A stretch of DNA of 6,630 nucleotides, taken from assembly GCA_946498265.1 (NCBI GenBank), contig CAMMNR010000103.1, positions 1 to 6,630 on the forward strand, in the 5' to 3' direction. Below the pieces are notes generated by a model. The model saw only the letters and a program-made list of their open reading frames with translations. It was not told the DNA's origin and ran no database searches. Source of the DNA: an uncultured Clostridium sp. (lineage in GTDB: Bacteria > Bacillota > Clostridia > TANB77 > CAG-508). Positions 1-4,717 of this stretch are shown piece after piece. Within the stretch, counting starts at the first letter, position 1. The number at the start of each line of letters is the position of its first letter. The position numbers were made by a program, and so were the translations under genes.

Positions 1-108
1 AACCTGTTTATCGGTGAAAATAAGATGAATATAAAAGATAAACTAAACTTGTAGAGGTCTATATGGAAAGTTTTATGGACAGGGGTCCGATTCCCCTCAT
101 CTCCACCA
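1..108 (+). ncRNA. ssrA: tmRNA (ssrA), 3' portion, 5' end outside window
   Basis: This is the 3' part of transfer-messenger RNA, which rescues stalled ribosomes. The tRNA-like end is clear. A T-arm stem AGGGG (81-85) pairs with CCCCT (93-97) around the seven-base loop TCCGATT, and the acceptor strand CATCTCC (98-104) is followed by the discriminator A and a genome-encoded CCA (106-108). Upstream, the run CTAAACTTGTAGAGG and the GGAC just before the T-arm have the form usual in bacterial tmRNA. The proteolysis-tag reading frame and the 5' acceptor strand lie outside the window. The gene reads toward the integrase operon, as expected when an element inserts at the ssrA 3' end and restores it. 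Confidence 0.9.
81..108 (+). other. likely integrase-proximal att site in the ssrA 3' end
   Basis: Tyrosine integrases often use the 3' end of tRNA or tmRNA genes as attB and restore the gene on insertion. Here the T-arm/acceptor/CCA end of ssrA lies about 280 bp from the stop of a leftward tyrosine integrase gene, which is the standard layout. The exact core cannot be set because the opposite att copy is not in the window; I saw no second CATCTCCACCA. The call rests on layout only. Confidence 0.55.
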
Positions 109-240
109 AGCCAAAGCAAAAATCGCTTAAAATTTAGCTTAATAAAATAAAAATAAAACAGTAAAATATTGATTTTAAGCCGTTTTTAAAGATAATTTTA
201 TTTTGTGTTACTTTGTGATTTTTTGTAAATTTTTGCATTT

Positions 241-365
241 TTGTCAGCAATTTTGTCAACAAAAATGCTAATTTTTTTACACCAGAATTTTTAGAAATGA
301 AAAAGTAATAGAATACTTAGAGTATCAATACTTTCCGAAAAATGTCAACAAAATTACTGTTGACA
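241..365. repeat. TGTCAACA-type repeats between att and int
   Basis: TGTCAACAAAA occurs at 254-264 and 343-353. A near copy TGTCAGCAA lies at 242-250 and an inverted copy TGTTGACA at 358-365. The repeats sit between the ssrA att site and the 3' end of the integrase gene, where arm-type sites of lambda/Tn916-like integrases are often found. The outer pair also forms the stem of the int terminator. Arm-site function is inference. Confidence 0.4.
246..278 (+). terminator. hairpin plus T-run downstream of ssrA
   Basis: AGCA (246-249) pairs with TGCT (266-269), and after one A/A mismatch TTTT pairs with AAAA around the loop GTCAAC. Seven T residues follow at 272-278. This has the form of a weak rho-independent terminator for rightward transcription out of ssrA. 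A looser inverted repeat lies at 125-133/172-180 (GCTTAAAAT / ATTTTAAGC) ahead of CGTTTTT and could serve instead. It also overlaps the TGTCAACA repeats, so the hairpin may be incidental. Confidence 0.35.
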
Positions 366-379
366 TTTTTCAGAAGGTA
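329..379 (-). terminator. strong hairpin terminator of the integrase operon
   Basis: AAAAATGTCAACA (338-350) is perfectly complementary to TGTTGACATTTTT (358-370) around the loop AAATTAC. The pairing continues outward to 329 and 379 with one wobble and one mismatch, about 22 pairs in all. It begins 9 bp past the integrase stop codon. On the leftward strand the 3' arm ends in a T-run, fitting factor-independent termination. Confidence 0.7.
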
Positions 380-387
380 TTTTTTTC

Positions 388-1674
388 TTATCTTTCATTT
401 TCAAAAGTGTTATCTAAAAATTCCTGTCCATTATTAAATGGTGTAAAACCAGCAGTCAACTGTCGTCCATTATTCAACTGTGTAAAATCATCATTTTGGT
501 TGTTTTCAAGCATATTTGACTCATTTTTAAATATCTCATTATTCATATAATAATTATTTACTTTTTCAAGTTCGGAATTTTTGTATCTATTAAATACGGA
601 AGTGTATGTATTAAGTGTTACATTAATATTGCTATGTCCCATAAGTCTTTGTAAAGCTACTGCTCTCATTCCAGCTTCAATACATCTAGTAGCAAAAGTA
701 TGTCTTAAACTATGAGAGGTAACATCTTTAATATCAAGATTTTTGCATATTCTTTTTAAAACATGGTTTGCATTAACTGGATCTGCATAAGTACCAGCAT
801 TTGATACAAACAATAATCCTTCCTTATGAACATTTGCAAGTTGTAATTGTTCAATTATTTCTTTTTTTATGTTTTTAGGAATAGGGACTTCTCTAATTCC
901 AGATTTGGTTTTTGGTGTATCTCCAATAATTCTTTTGCCATCTTCATCTCTTGTCATAGTATTATTAACATATATTAGATTATGAATTAAGTCTATATTT
1001 TCTTTTTTTAAAGCTAAAACTTCACCAATTCTTAAGCCCATATATAGTTCTATTAAAAAAGCTGTTTTATATGGCTCATCAACAATTGAAGAATTCATTA
1101 AGTAATCTGTAAGCCTTTGTTGTTCTTCTATATTTAAAGCACGAATAACTTTATCAGGCCTAGTGCTTTTAGGAACAATAGTATCATACATAGGATTAGT
1201 AAGTAGAAAACCTTTATTCATTGCATATCTAAAAGCCTGTGAAAATTGTTCAACAATTTTTGATATATATGAATTACTATAATATGTTAAAGTGTTAAAA
1301 TATTCTTGTAATTCTTCAGAGGTTACATCATTTATATCTTTATGAACAACTTCACTTTTATTTATAACATTTAAAGTAGACTGTAACCTATTATATGCAA
1401 CTTTTCCAATTTGATTTGAATCTAGTTTTCTTTTATGAATTAAACGCATTAATTCAAATATAGGAATACTATTATTTTTTATAAAGATTTCATTTCCTTT
1501 TTGATATTGCATTATTCTCAAATATCTTCCTGCTTCTTCTTTTGTGGGGAAGGATTTTCGAACACGTTTATTTTTCTTTGTTTCTTTATCTAAGATAATA
1601 TAAGAAGCTATCCAATTATCTCTATCCTTATTGTAATATACACTTCCAAAACCAGTATTTTTTCTTCTAGCCAT
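388..1674 (-). CDS. int: tyrosine recombinase / phage-type integrase
   Basis: This 428-residue protein should catalyse site-specific integration and excision of the element at ssrA. The order is typical of Tn916/lambda-type integrases: an N-terminal AP2-like arm-binding domain (residues 1-60, with GFGSVYYNKDRDNW), a SAM-like core-binding domain (about 70-170) and a C-terminal catalytic domain. Catalytic residues are visible: Arg215 in GLRIGEV, a lysine in TPKTKSG (255 or 257), His321 and Arg324 in HSLRHTFATR, His347 in LMGHSN and the nucleophile Tyr357 in LNTYTSV. I chose ATG 1674 (MARRKN) because AAAGGG lies about 10 nt upstream and it starts 5 nt after the xis stop. A longer in-frame form from 1737 would overlap xis by 58 nt. 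An Asn/Glu-rich tail of about 50 residues follows the catalytic domain. Last gene of a four-gene operon. Confidence 0.93.
   Translation of the reverse strand: MARRKNTGFGSVYYNKDRDNWIASYIILDKETKKNKRVRKSFPTKEEAGRYLRIMQYQKGNEIFIKNNSIPIFELMRLIHKRKLDSNQIGKVAYNRLQSTLNVINKSEVVHKDINDVTSEELQEYFNTLTYYSNSYISKIVEQFSQAFRYAMNKGFLLTNPMYDTIVPKSTRPDKVIRALNIEEQQRLTDYLMNSSIVDEPYKTAFLIELYMGLRIGEVLALKKENIDLIHNLIYVNNTMTRDEDGKRIIGDTPKTKSGIREVPIPKNIKKEIIEQLQLANVHKEGLLFVSNAGTYADPVNANHVLKRICKNLDIKDVTSHSLRHTFATRCIEAGMRAVALQRLMGHSNINVTLNTYTSVFNRYKNSELEKVNNYYMNNEIFKNESNMLENNQNDDFTQLNNGRQLTAGFTPFNNGQEFLDNTFENER
426..487 (-). repeat. 39-bp-offset direct duplication in the int 3' end
   Basis: A 23-bp unit at 426-448 recurs at 465-487 with 20 of 23 positions identical. 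The 39-nt offset equals 13 codons, so the reading frame is kept, and it gives the protein the echo LNNGRQL / FNNGQEF in the non-catalytic tail. It looks like a small tandem duplication. Confidence 0.6.
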
Positions 1675-1679
1675 AATTT

Positions 1680-1952
1680 TTATACCCTTTTTTGAGTTTT
1701 CCATAAAAGATATGATATAAGAGATATTTTCCAACATCTTCCGATATTTACAGAAGGGAAGTCATCACGTTTAAAAATGGTATATGCCATATTTTCTCCA
1801 ATTTTTAAGTCTTTTGCTACATCTTGCACAGTTAAGTTAATAAATGGATTTCCAATTTTTTTAATTGCCTCTATAATCATTAATTCTTCTTGAGTGTATT
1901 TTTTATTTTCATTAGTTTCAATTAATTTTAAAGTTTGATTTGTATTATTCAT
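1680..1952 (-). CDS. xis: excisionase-like helix-turn-helix protein
   Basis: A 90-residue protein whose C-terminal half (about 40-88) has the form of an excisionase/MerR-like winged helix: LTVQDVAKDLKIGENMAYTI is the helix-turn-helix, followed by FPSVNIGRCWKISLISYLLW, the wing and final helix common in Xis-type proteins. Such proteins bend attachment-site DNA and push the integrase toward excision. The N-terminal 35 residues are charged and not conserved by eye. Start ATG 1952 has GGAGA upstream. It overlaps the preceding DUF3846-like gene by 8 nt and ends 5 nt before int, so it should be co-translated with both. Small size, fold and position directly before int agree; the exact family is assigned by eye. 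Confidence 0.75.
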   Translation of the reverse strand: MNNTNQTLKLIETNENKKYTQEELMIIEAIKKIGNPFINLTVQDVAKDLKIGENMAYTIFKRDDFPSVNIGRCWKISLISYLLWKTQKRV

Positions 1953-2496
1953 TTTTTAAATCTCCATTCTTGTTATTTTTTAAAATATTTGCTAATACTA
2001 ATTCTAAATTAGTAAGAATATTTAAAAGTGTTATTTCAAAATTATTAGATTTAATATTTCTATTATCTTCAAACCCTCTTTCATAAATATCCTTTATATT
2101 ATTTATTGAAGTATTTATGTTTTTAGATGTAGTTATAGGGGATTTATTTATTAAGTCTTTTGTGTACCATATAATATCTTCTTGTGAAAGACTTTTAAAT
2201 TCTCGTTTCTTTTTGTCTATATCAATTAAAACAAAATCTCCTGAAATTCTTTTTAATGGTAAAAATATATTAGGTTTCATATATTTCATTAATTTTTTAT
2301 TATGACAGATAATATAAACTGTTTCATAGGGGATAATATCTAGATTATTTTGTATAATAGCTTTTTTTAATTTTAGTATATTATTAATAATTTTTACTTC
2401 TGGTACTTGTCCCACTTTTTTATATACAACTCTAATAGAATTAGTATTTTTTGCTTTATCTATTAATTGTGTATCAATTTTTCTTTTTATCTTCAT
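1945..2496 (-). CDS. DUF3846-like protein of unknown function
   Basis: A 183-residue protein. Residues about 20-95 (from IRVVYKKVGQVPEV through IIPYETVYIICHNKK to GDFVLIDID) resemble the DUF3846 domain, a small alpha/beta domain frequent on clostridial and other Firmicute mobile elements: an N-terminal strand with a VPEV-type motif, a middle VYIICH strand and a final GDFVLID strand. The remaining 90 residues are Asn/Lys-rich and probably helical, without a motif I recognise. No catalytic residues or membrane segments are seen. Start ATG 2496 has AAAGGTGG upstream and shares an ATGA overlap with the gene before it, suggesting translational coupling. A role in controlling excision is suggested by position only. 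The domain call is by eye. Confidence 0.6.
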   Translation of the reverse strand: MKIKRKIDTQLIDKAKNTNSIRVVYKKVGQVPEVKIINNILKLKKAIIQNNLDIIPYETVYIICHNKKLMKYMKPNIFLPLKRISGDFVLIDIDKKKREFKSLSQEDIIWYTKDLINKSPITTSKNINTSINNIKDIYERGFEDNRNIKSNNFEITLLNILTNLELVLANILKNNKNGDLKNE

Positions 2497-2897
2497 TGTG
2501 CATTACCACCTTTTTTTACTTTATTAGCTTTATATAAAAGTGCTAAATTATGTTTAAAGTGATTTATCCCTTTGTTTCTTAATAAAATGACCTCCTTTTT
2601 TTGTAGTTTTAATCTTCTACAAATGTCGTTTAATCTAACATTTTCAATATATGATAGATACAACACTTTTCTTTCAAGCAATGGAACTATTTTCATTGCT
2701 AAATAGTAAGTTTCATTTGTAAAGATATTTTCTAGGTGATTAATACTGACATCTGCATTATCAATATTTTGCATAGAATTTTTATAATAGTTATCTTCAA
2801 TTATTTTGATTATTGCTTCTGTATCAATTATTGTTTCAATAATTGAGGATAATTCTTTTTTATCATTTGTTAGTTTTTTGTTTTTTTGATTTTTCAT
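2493..2897 (-). CDS. sigma-70 region 4-like regulator, first gene of the int operon
   Basis: A 134-residue basic protein. Residues about 73-121 (LLERKVLYLSYIENVRLND, then ICRRLKLQKKEVILLRNKG) match sigma-70 region 4: a helix with the RKVLYL pattern, then a helix-turn-helix. There is no region 2, so it is not a complete sigma factor. It is more like the small region-4 proteins of Tn916-type elements (such as Orf7) that act on excision and transfer genes. The first 60 residues are Lys/Asn-rich and variable. Start ATG 2897 is preceded by AAGAGGT. The stop overlaps the next start (ATGA at 2493-2496). A 16-bp palindrome and a phased repeat array lie just upstream and probably control it. Autoregulation is inference. 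Confidence 0.7.
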   Translation of the reverse strand: MKNQKNKKLTNDKKELSSIIETIIDTEAIIKIIEDNYYKNSMQNIDNADVSINHLENIFTNETYYLAMKIVPLLERKVLYLSYIENVRLNDICRRLKLQKKEVILLRNKGINHFKHNLALLYKANKVKKGGNAQ

Positions 2898-2924
2898 ATC
2901 TAAAACCTCTTTTTAAAAAATTTT

Positions 2925-2940
2925 AGATTTCTAGAAATCT
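2925..2940. promoter_or_regulatory. perfect 16-bp palindrome, candidate operator
   Basis: AGATTTCTAGAAATCT is a perfect inverted repeat ending 28 bp upstream of the sigma-like start codon, between the RBS and a candidate -10 (TATAAA on the minus strand, 2958-2963). A dimeric repressor site or a 5'-leader hairpin would both fit. Confidence 0.5.
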
Positions 2941-2966
2941 TGTAGTTGTTCGAACTATTTATACGA

Positions 2967-3055
2967 TACAAGGAAATAGGGGAGAAATGTATTTTTGTAA
3001 GGAAATTCATCAAAATATATGAAAATGTAAGGAAATGTATGAATTTGTAAGAAAT
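2967..3055. repeat. phased array of GTAAGGAAAT-type repeats
   Basis: TACAAGGAAAT (2967-2977), TGTAAGGAAAT (2996-3006 and 3026-3036) and TGTAAGAAAT (3046-3055) lie in the same orientation with start-to-start distances of 29, 30 and 20 bp, close to whole helical turns. The last two sit in an imperfect 20-bp tandem duplication (3019-3038, 3039-3058). The array lies just upstream of the int-operon candidate -10 (2958-2963), for which I find no good -35. It may therefore bind an activator, or be arm/accessory sites for Int or Xis. Confidence 0.5.
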
Positions 3056-3137
3056 CTTAAAAAGATGTTCGCTAAATACTGCCCAGAAAATAGCATATTA
3101 CAGAGTTTTTAAAATCAAGTTTACGTACCAAAAAACA

Positions 3138-3182
3138 AAAAATGCCTAAAACATAGAGTATATCTAGGTTTTAAGCATTTTT
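3138..3182 (-). terminator. terminator of the XRE regulator gene
   Basis: AAAAATGCCTAAAAC (3138-3152) pairs with GTTTTAAGCATTTTT (3168-3182) with one mismatch. A further TAGA/TCTA pairing sits inside, leaving a GTATA loop. A- and T-runs flank both sides, so it can act in both directions. It lies about 30 bp past the XRE stop codon and would isolate that gene from the int operon. Confidence 0.75.
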
Positions 3183-3213
3183 TAGTGTATTATATAATTA
3201 TTTTAAAAGTATC

Positions 3214-3933
3214 TTATTCATTTTCAAAATTATATGTATCTGTTATATCAAGATAAAGAATATCAGTTTTATTTAGATTTTCTTTTTCTATATCTGTAAT
3301 TTTTAATTTTTCTAATAATTCATCTGTAAATTCTATATCTTTTTTAGAAACAATACATTTTCTAATACTAGGTATATATTGCCCATTAGTACAATGGAAA
3401 GTACCTAACATTAATTTATTTGTTCCTCTAGCTATGTTTACTATTATATGTGAAAGTTCAAAACGCAAATTATTTTCTTTATAGTTTTCAAATACAAATA
3501 CTGCAATATGATTATCAGCTTGTAAATATCCAGTTAAGTAAATAAAGTCTTTTTTATAATCCATAAAATTTACTTTGCACAAGTCAGGTTTTTGAATAAG
3601 TTTTAATCTAAATTTTCCTTTATCATACTTTTGGGATTTAGGATAGTAAGCTATATAATATAAATAAAGCATATCAGTATTAAAAGGATTTATACTATTT
3701 TCAATATTGGTTATTTTTTTTGTACTATTAAAAAGTTCATATTCATAAATACCCAATTCATTGCAAATTAGATGTATTTGTTCTGCATTAGGTGTAATTT
3801 CTCCATTTTCATATCTAGCAATAGTTGCAGATGTTTTATTTAATACCATTGCTAAATTTTCTTGACTTAGTCCTTTAATTCTTCTAAACTTTCTAATATT
3901 TTCTCCAAATTCTCTTTTATCAAAACTAGGCAT
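3214..3933 (-). CDS. XRE-family transcriptional regulator with C-terminal sensor-like domain
   Basis: A 239-residue cytoplasmic repressor-type protein. The N-terminal HTH_3/XRE domain is clear at about residues 5-65: GENIRKFRRIKGLSQENLAMVL, then NKTSATIARYENGEITPNAEQI. The C-terminal 170 residues are an unrecognised alpha/beta region without an obvious protease (Ser-Lys) or metal site. I start it at ATG 3933 (MPSFDK), which has AGGTGG 4 nt upstream. A TTG start 18 nt further upstream would place that site inside the gene. A strong promoter (TTGCTA-17-TATAAT) lies just upstream, and its -10 region is repeated in inverted form at the divergent RNA promoter. The likely role is a repressor controlling itself and the divergent transcript. 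The ligand is unknown. Confidence 0.85.
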   Translation of the reverse strand: MPSFDKREFGENIRKFRRIKGLSQENLAMVLNKTSATIARYENGEITPNAEQIHLICNELGIYEYELFNSTKKITNIENSINPFNTDMLYLYYIAYYPKSQKYDKGKFRLKLIQKPDLCKVNFMDYKKDFIYLTGYLQADNHIAVFVFENYKENNLRFELSHIIVNIARGTNKLMLGTFHCTNGQYIPSIRKCIVSKKDIEFTDELLEKLKITDIEKENLNKTDILYLDITDTYNFENE

Positions 3934-3969
3934 AAAACCACCTACTTTCAATTTGTTTTACATAATACA

Positions 3970-3998
3970 ATTATACCATATTTTACCAAACTTAGCAA
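3970..3998 (-). promoter_or_regulatory. promoter of the XRE regulator
   Basis: On the minus strand the -35 is TTGCTA (3993-3998) and the -10 TATAAT (3970-3975), with a 17-bp spacer. The predicted start near 3963 gives a leader of about 30 nt before ATG 3933. Confidence 0.75.
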
Positions 3999-4027
3999 TT
4001 TAGATAGGAATAGAAGATTTTTAGAAA

Positions 4028-4056
4028 TTGAATAATTTCCTAAAATATGGTATAAT
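4028..4056 (+). promoter_or_regulatory. promoter P1 of the structured RNA
   Basis: TTGAAT (4028-4033), a 17-bp spacer and a perfect TATAAT (4051-4056). Transcription should start near 4063. It matches the divergent XRE promoter almost base for base. Confidence 0.75.
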
Positions 4057-4123
4057 AGAGGTACTATAAAGTAGAAGAATGGCTAAAAGCTGTTCATCAA
4101 GTTGCAATACTTGATAATCAATT

Positions 4124-4195
4124 ATGATTAATGTTCAAGCATTGCAACTGCTTGGACTTCTTGAAGTAACATTTGTTATCTTCTTTAAATCATAA
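4124..4195 (+). other. 23-codon hydrophobic frame, doubtful
   Basis: An ATG frame inside the three-way junction would encode a hydrophobic 23-residue peptide (with QALQLLGLLEV and FVIFF), loosely like holin-like type I toxins. There is no Shine-Dalgarno site, and base pairing explains the sequence better. It is listed because a hydrophobic micro-peptide would matter if the locus is a type I toxin-antitoxin system. Confidence 0.15.
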
Positions 4196-4238
4196 TTGAT
4201 TTTTTACTTATAGAATACATAGTAAAGGAGAGAGACAA

Positions 4239-4373
4239 ATGGAAGAACAAGAATTTTGTTTGGATGGACGGAAGTCCAGGAGCTTAATGCCATCTAACAA
4301 GAAAAGGAGGGCAAAGTTTCCCTCCTACAAATTAAAATATATTGAAATTTATATAGATTTTTTGTATAATTAA
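4239..4373 (+). CDS. possible 44-residue peptide, unknown function
   Basis: ATG 4239 is preceded by AAAGGAG with an 8-nt spacing, a very good ribosome binding site. The frame runs 44 codons to TAA. The peptide is basic in the middle (KKRRAKFPSYK) and ends in an Ile/Tyr-rich stretch; there is no signal peptide, clear membrane segment or family I recognise. Against it, the codons CGG, AGG-AGG and CCC are unlike its AT-rich neighbours, and the frame is full of hairpins, so RNA structure may be the selected trait. In favour, the ribosome site and start codon are exactly the stretch matched by the terminator loop downstream, as antisense control of translation would need. Confidence 0.35.
   Translation: MEEQEFCLDGRKSRSLMPSNKKRRAKFPSYKLKYIEIYIDFLYN
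4342..4370 (+). promoter_or_regulatory. internal promoter P2
   Basis: TTGAAA (4342-4347), a 17-bp spacer and a perfect TATAAT (4365-4370), inside the end of the 44-codon frame. Transcription should start near 4377. AT-rich DNA produces chance promoters, but the match and spacing are unusually good. Confidence 0.5.
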
Positions 4374-4376
4374 GTT

Positions 4377-4488
4377 AGTTAATTTAAGCTAGTTGCAATA
4401 GTTTAGATTAATTATATAACTTTAAATAGCAATATTTAAAGTAAAAAACACAGGGGATTTTTCCATTTGTCTCTCTCCTGTGTTTTTA
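4377..4488 (+). ncRNA. candidate 110-nt sRNA with anti-RBS terminator loop
   Basis: If P2 is active it yields an RNA of about 110 nt with three hairpins: D (16 bp, loop GUUGCAA), a perfect 10-bp hairpin with a GCAA tetraloop, and a terminator whose loop carries CCATTTGTCTC. That loop is complementary to the ribosome site and ATG at 4226-4244, and the hairpin D loop is complementary to that of hairpin B in the upstream leader. A two-contact antitoxin-like RNA encoded in tandem on the same strand is the inferred role. It may also simply be the 3' part of the longer RNA. Confidence 0.4.
4443..4488 (+). terminator. strong terminator with anti-RBS loop
   Basis: AAAAACACAGG (4444-4454) pairs perfectly with CCTGTGTTTTT (4477-4487). 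GGA/TCT (one wobble) extends the stem inward, leaving a 16-nt loop. The run TTTTT at 4483-4487 follows the GC-rich part. Confidence 0.8.
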
Positions 4489-4490
4489 AT

Positions 4491-4618
4491 TTACGTTAAA
4501 CGTAATATTTTGTGATTTTTTCTTGTTAATAGGGAATTTTATATAAATTTCATATAAATATTATAAAAAAATAATATAAAACTTACGTGACACGCAAATT
4601 TCATTACGTATTATGTAA
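4491..4618. promoter_or_regulatory. three 15-bp palindromic operator-like sites
   Basis: TTACGTTAAACGTAA (4491-4505) is perfect about its central base. TTACGTGACACGCAA (4583-4597) and TTACGTATTATGTAA (4604-4618) each have one mismatch between arms. The last two start 21 bp apart, two helical turns, and the third ends 11 bp before the -35 of the Spo0A-like gene. A lone half-site TTACGT lies at 3121-3126. These look like sites for one dimeric DNA-binding protein; the downstream Spo0A-like protein or the XRE protein are the obvious candidates. Confidence 0.55.
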
Positions 4619-4631
4619 GTTTTGTTTTTTT
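4578..4631 (+). terminator. possible second terminator
   Basis: AAAACTTAC (4578-4586) pairs with GTAAGTTTT (4615-4623), followed by GTTTTTTT. The loop is long (28 nt) and the arms coincide with the outer halves of two operator-like palindromes, so the pairing may be a by-product of those sites. A 7-bp hairpin with an A6 loop (4558-4564/4571-4577) lies just before it. Confidence 0.3.
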
Positions 4632-4658
4632 GATATATTTATTTAATCTTGTTATATT
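4630..4658 (+). promoter_or_regulatory. promoter of the Spo0A-like gene
   Basis: TTGATA (4630-4635), a 17-bp spacer and TATATT (4653-4658). The expected start near 4665 gives a leader of about 53 nt, with a small CCATA/TATGG hairpin (4692-4705) just before the ribosome site. Confidence 0.6.
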
Positions 4659-4717
4659 AATATTGCAAATAAATAAATACAAAATTATTATTCCATAAAA
4701 ATATGGGGGATGTTTAA

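Larger units (their letters stand above)
3970..4056. repeat. perfect 16-bp inverted repeat over two divergent promoters
   Basis: ATTATACCATATTTTA (3970-3985) and TAAAATATGGTATAAT (4041-4056) are exact reverse complements. They cover the -10 and inner spacer of both divergent promoters, and similarity continues through the spacers to the -35 boxes (about 23 of 29 positions). The two -35 boxes are 29 bp apart. This is the best candidate for a shared operator of the adjacent XRE protein, giving joint control of its own gene and the rightward RNA. Confidence 0.7.
4096..4414 (+). repeat. three hairpins presenting the self-complementary loop UUGCAA
   Basis: TTGCAA lies at 4102-4107 in hairpin A, 4142-4147 in hairpin B and 4393-4398 in hairpin D. 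In B and D it is fully within the loop; in A its first U may form the closing pair. The stems differ in sequence (7, 6 and 16 bp), so these are not copies of one repeat. Because UUGCAA is its own reverse complement, any two loops can kiss within one molecule or between molecules. Confidence 0.6.
4226..4479 (+). repeat. 19-nt perfect inverted repeat: RBS/start codon versus terminator loop
   Basis: AGGAGAGAGACAAATGGAA (4226-4244) is the exact reverse complement of TTCCATTTGTCTCTCTCCT (4461-4479), and three more pairs (one G-U) extend it inward. The upstream arm holds a Shine-Dalgarno site and an ATG. The downstream arm forms the loop and the 3' stem arm of the terminator hairpin. Pairing would either close a 210-nt domain of one RNA or, in trans, block translation of the small frame at 4239. 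Confidence 0.75.
4063..4488 (+). ncRNA. candidate large structured RNA (about 425 nt), class not recognised
   Basis: Between P1 and a strong terminator the sequence is a chain of good hairpins. Hairpin A: 4096-4102/4109-4115. A three-way junction is closed by a perfect 14-bp stem 4116-4129/4188-4201 plus 4130-4135/4168-4173; it holds hairpin B (4136-4141/4149-4154) and a small CUUG-loop hairpin (4156-4167), with a 14-nt bulge at 4174-4187. Then a 5-bp hairpin with a GGAA tetraloop (4265-4278), a 7-bp GC-rich hairpin (4305-4311/4320-4326), an AU-rich imperfect hairpin (4326-4366), a 16-bp hairpin D (4376-4391/4399-4414), a perfect 10-bp hairpin with a GCAA tetraloop (4419-4428/4433-4442) and the terminator. 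Hairpins A, B and D all expose UUGCAA. GC-rich patches in otherwise AT-rich DNA support selection on RNA. In general character it recalls large ornate RNAs of mobile elements (ROOL, GOLLD), but I cannot assign a class. It may instead be an mRNA plus a regulatory sRNA. Confidence 0.6.

Noticed and set aside
2117..2305. Open 62-codon frame on the plus strand
   Set aside because: It lies wholly inside the DUF3846-like gene on the opposite strand, with no convincing ribosome site; an antisense shadow.
2948..2955. GTTCGAAC as a LexA-type SOS box, with GTTCGC near 3067
   Set aside because: The Gram-positive LexA site needs CGAAC and GTTCG separated by about four bases; neither sequence has that spacing.
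2967..3058. CRISPR array
   Set aside because: Repeats are only 10-11 bp with 10-20 bp gaps and no cas genes; far from CRISPR dimensions.
4079..4114. 11-codon frame (MAKSCSSSCNT) at the start of the RNA, possible leader peptide
   Set aside because: Very short, with only a poor AGAAGA purine run upstream, and it runs through hairpin A; no terminator/antiterminator logic tied to Cys or Ser codons is visible.
4305..4326. AGGAGGG as a ribosome binding site
   Set aside because: No start codon follows at a suitable distance, and the motif is one arm of a 7-bp hairpin.
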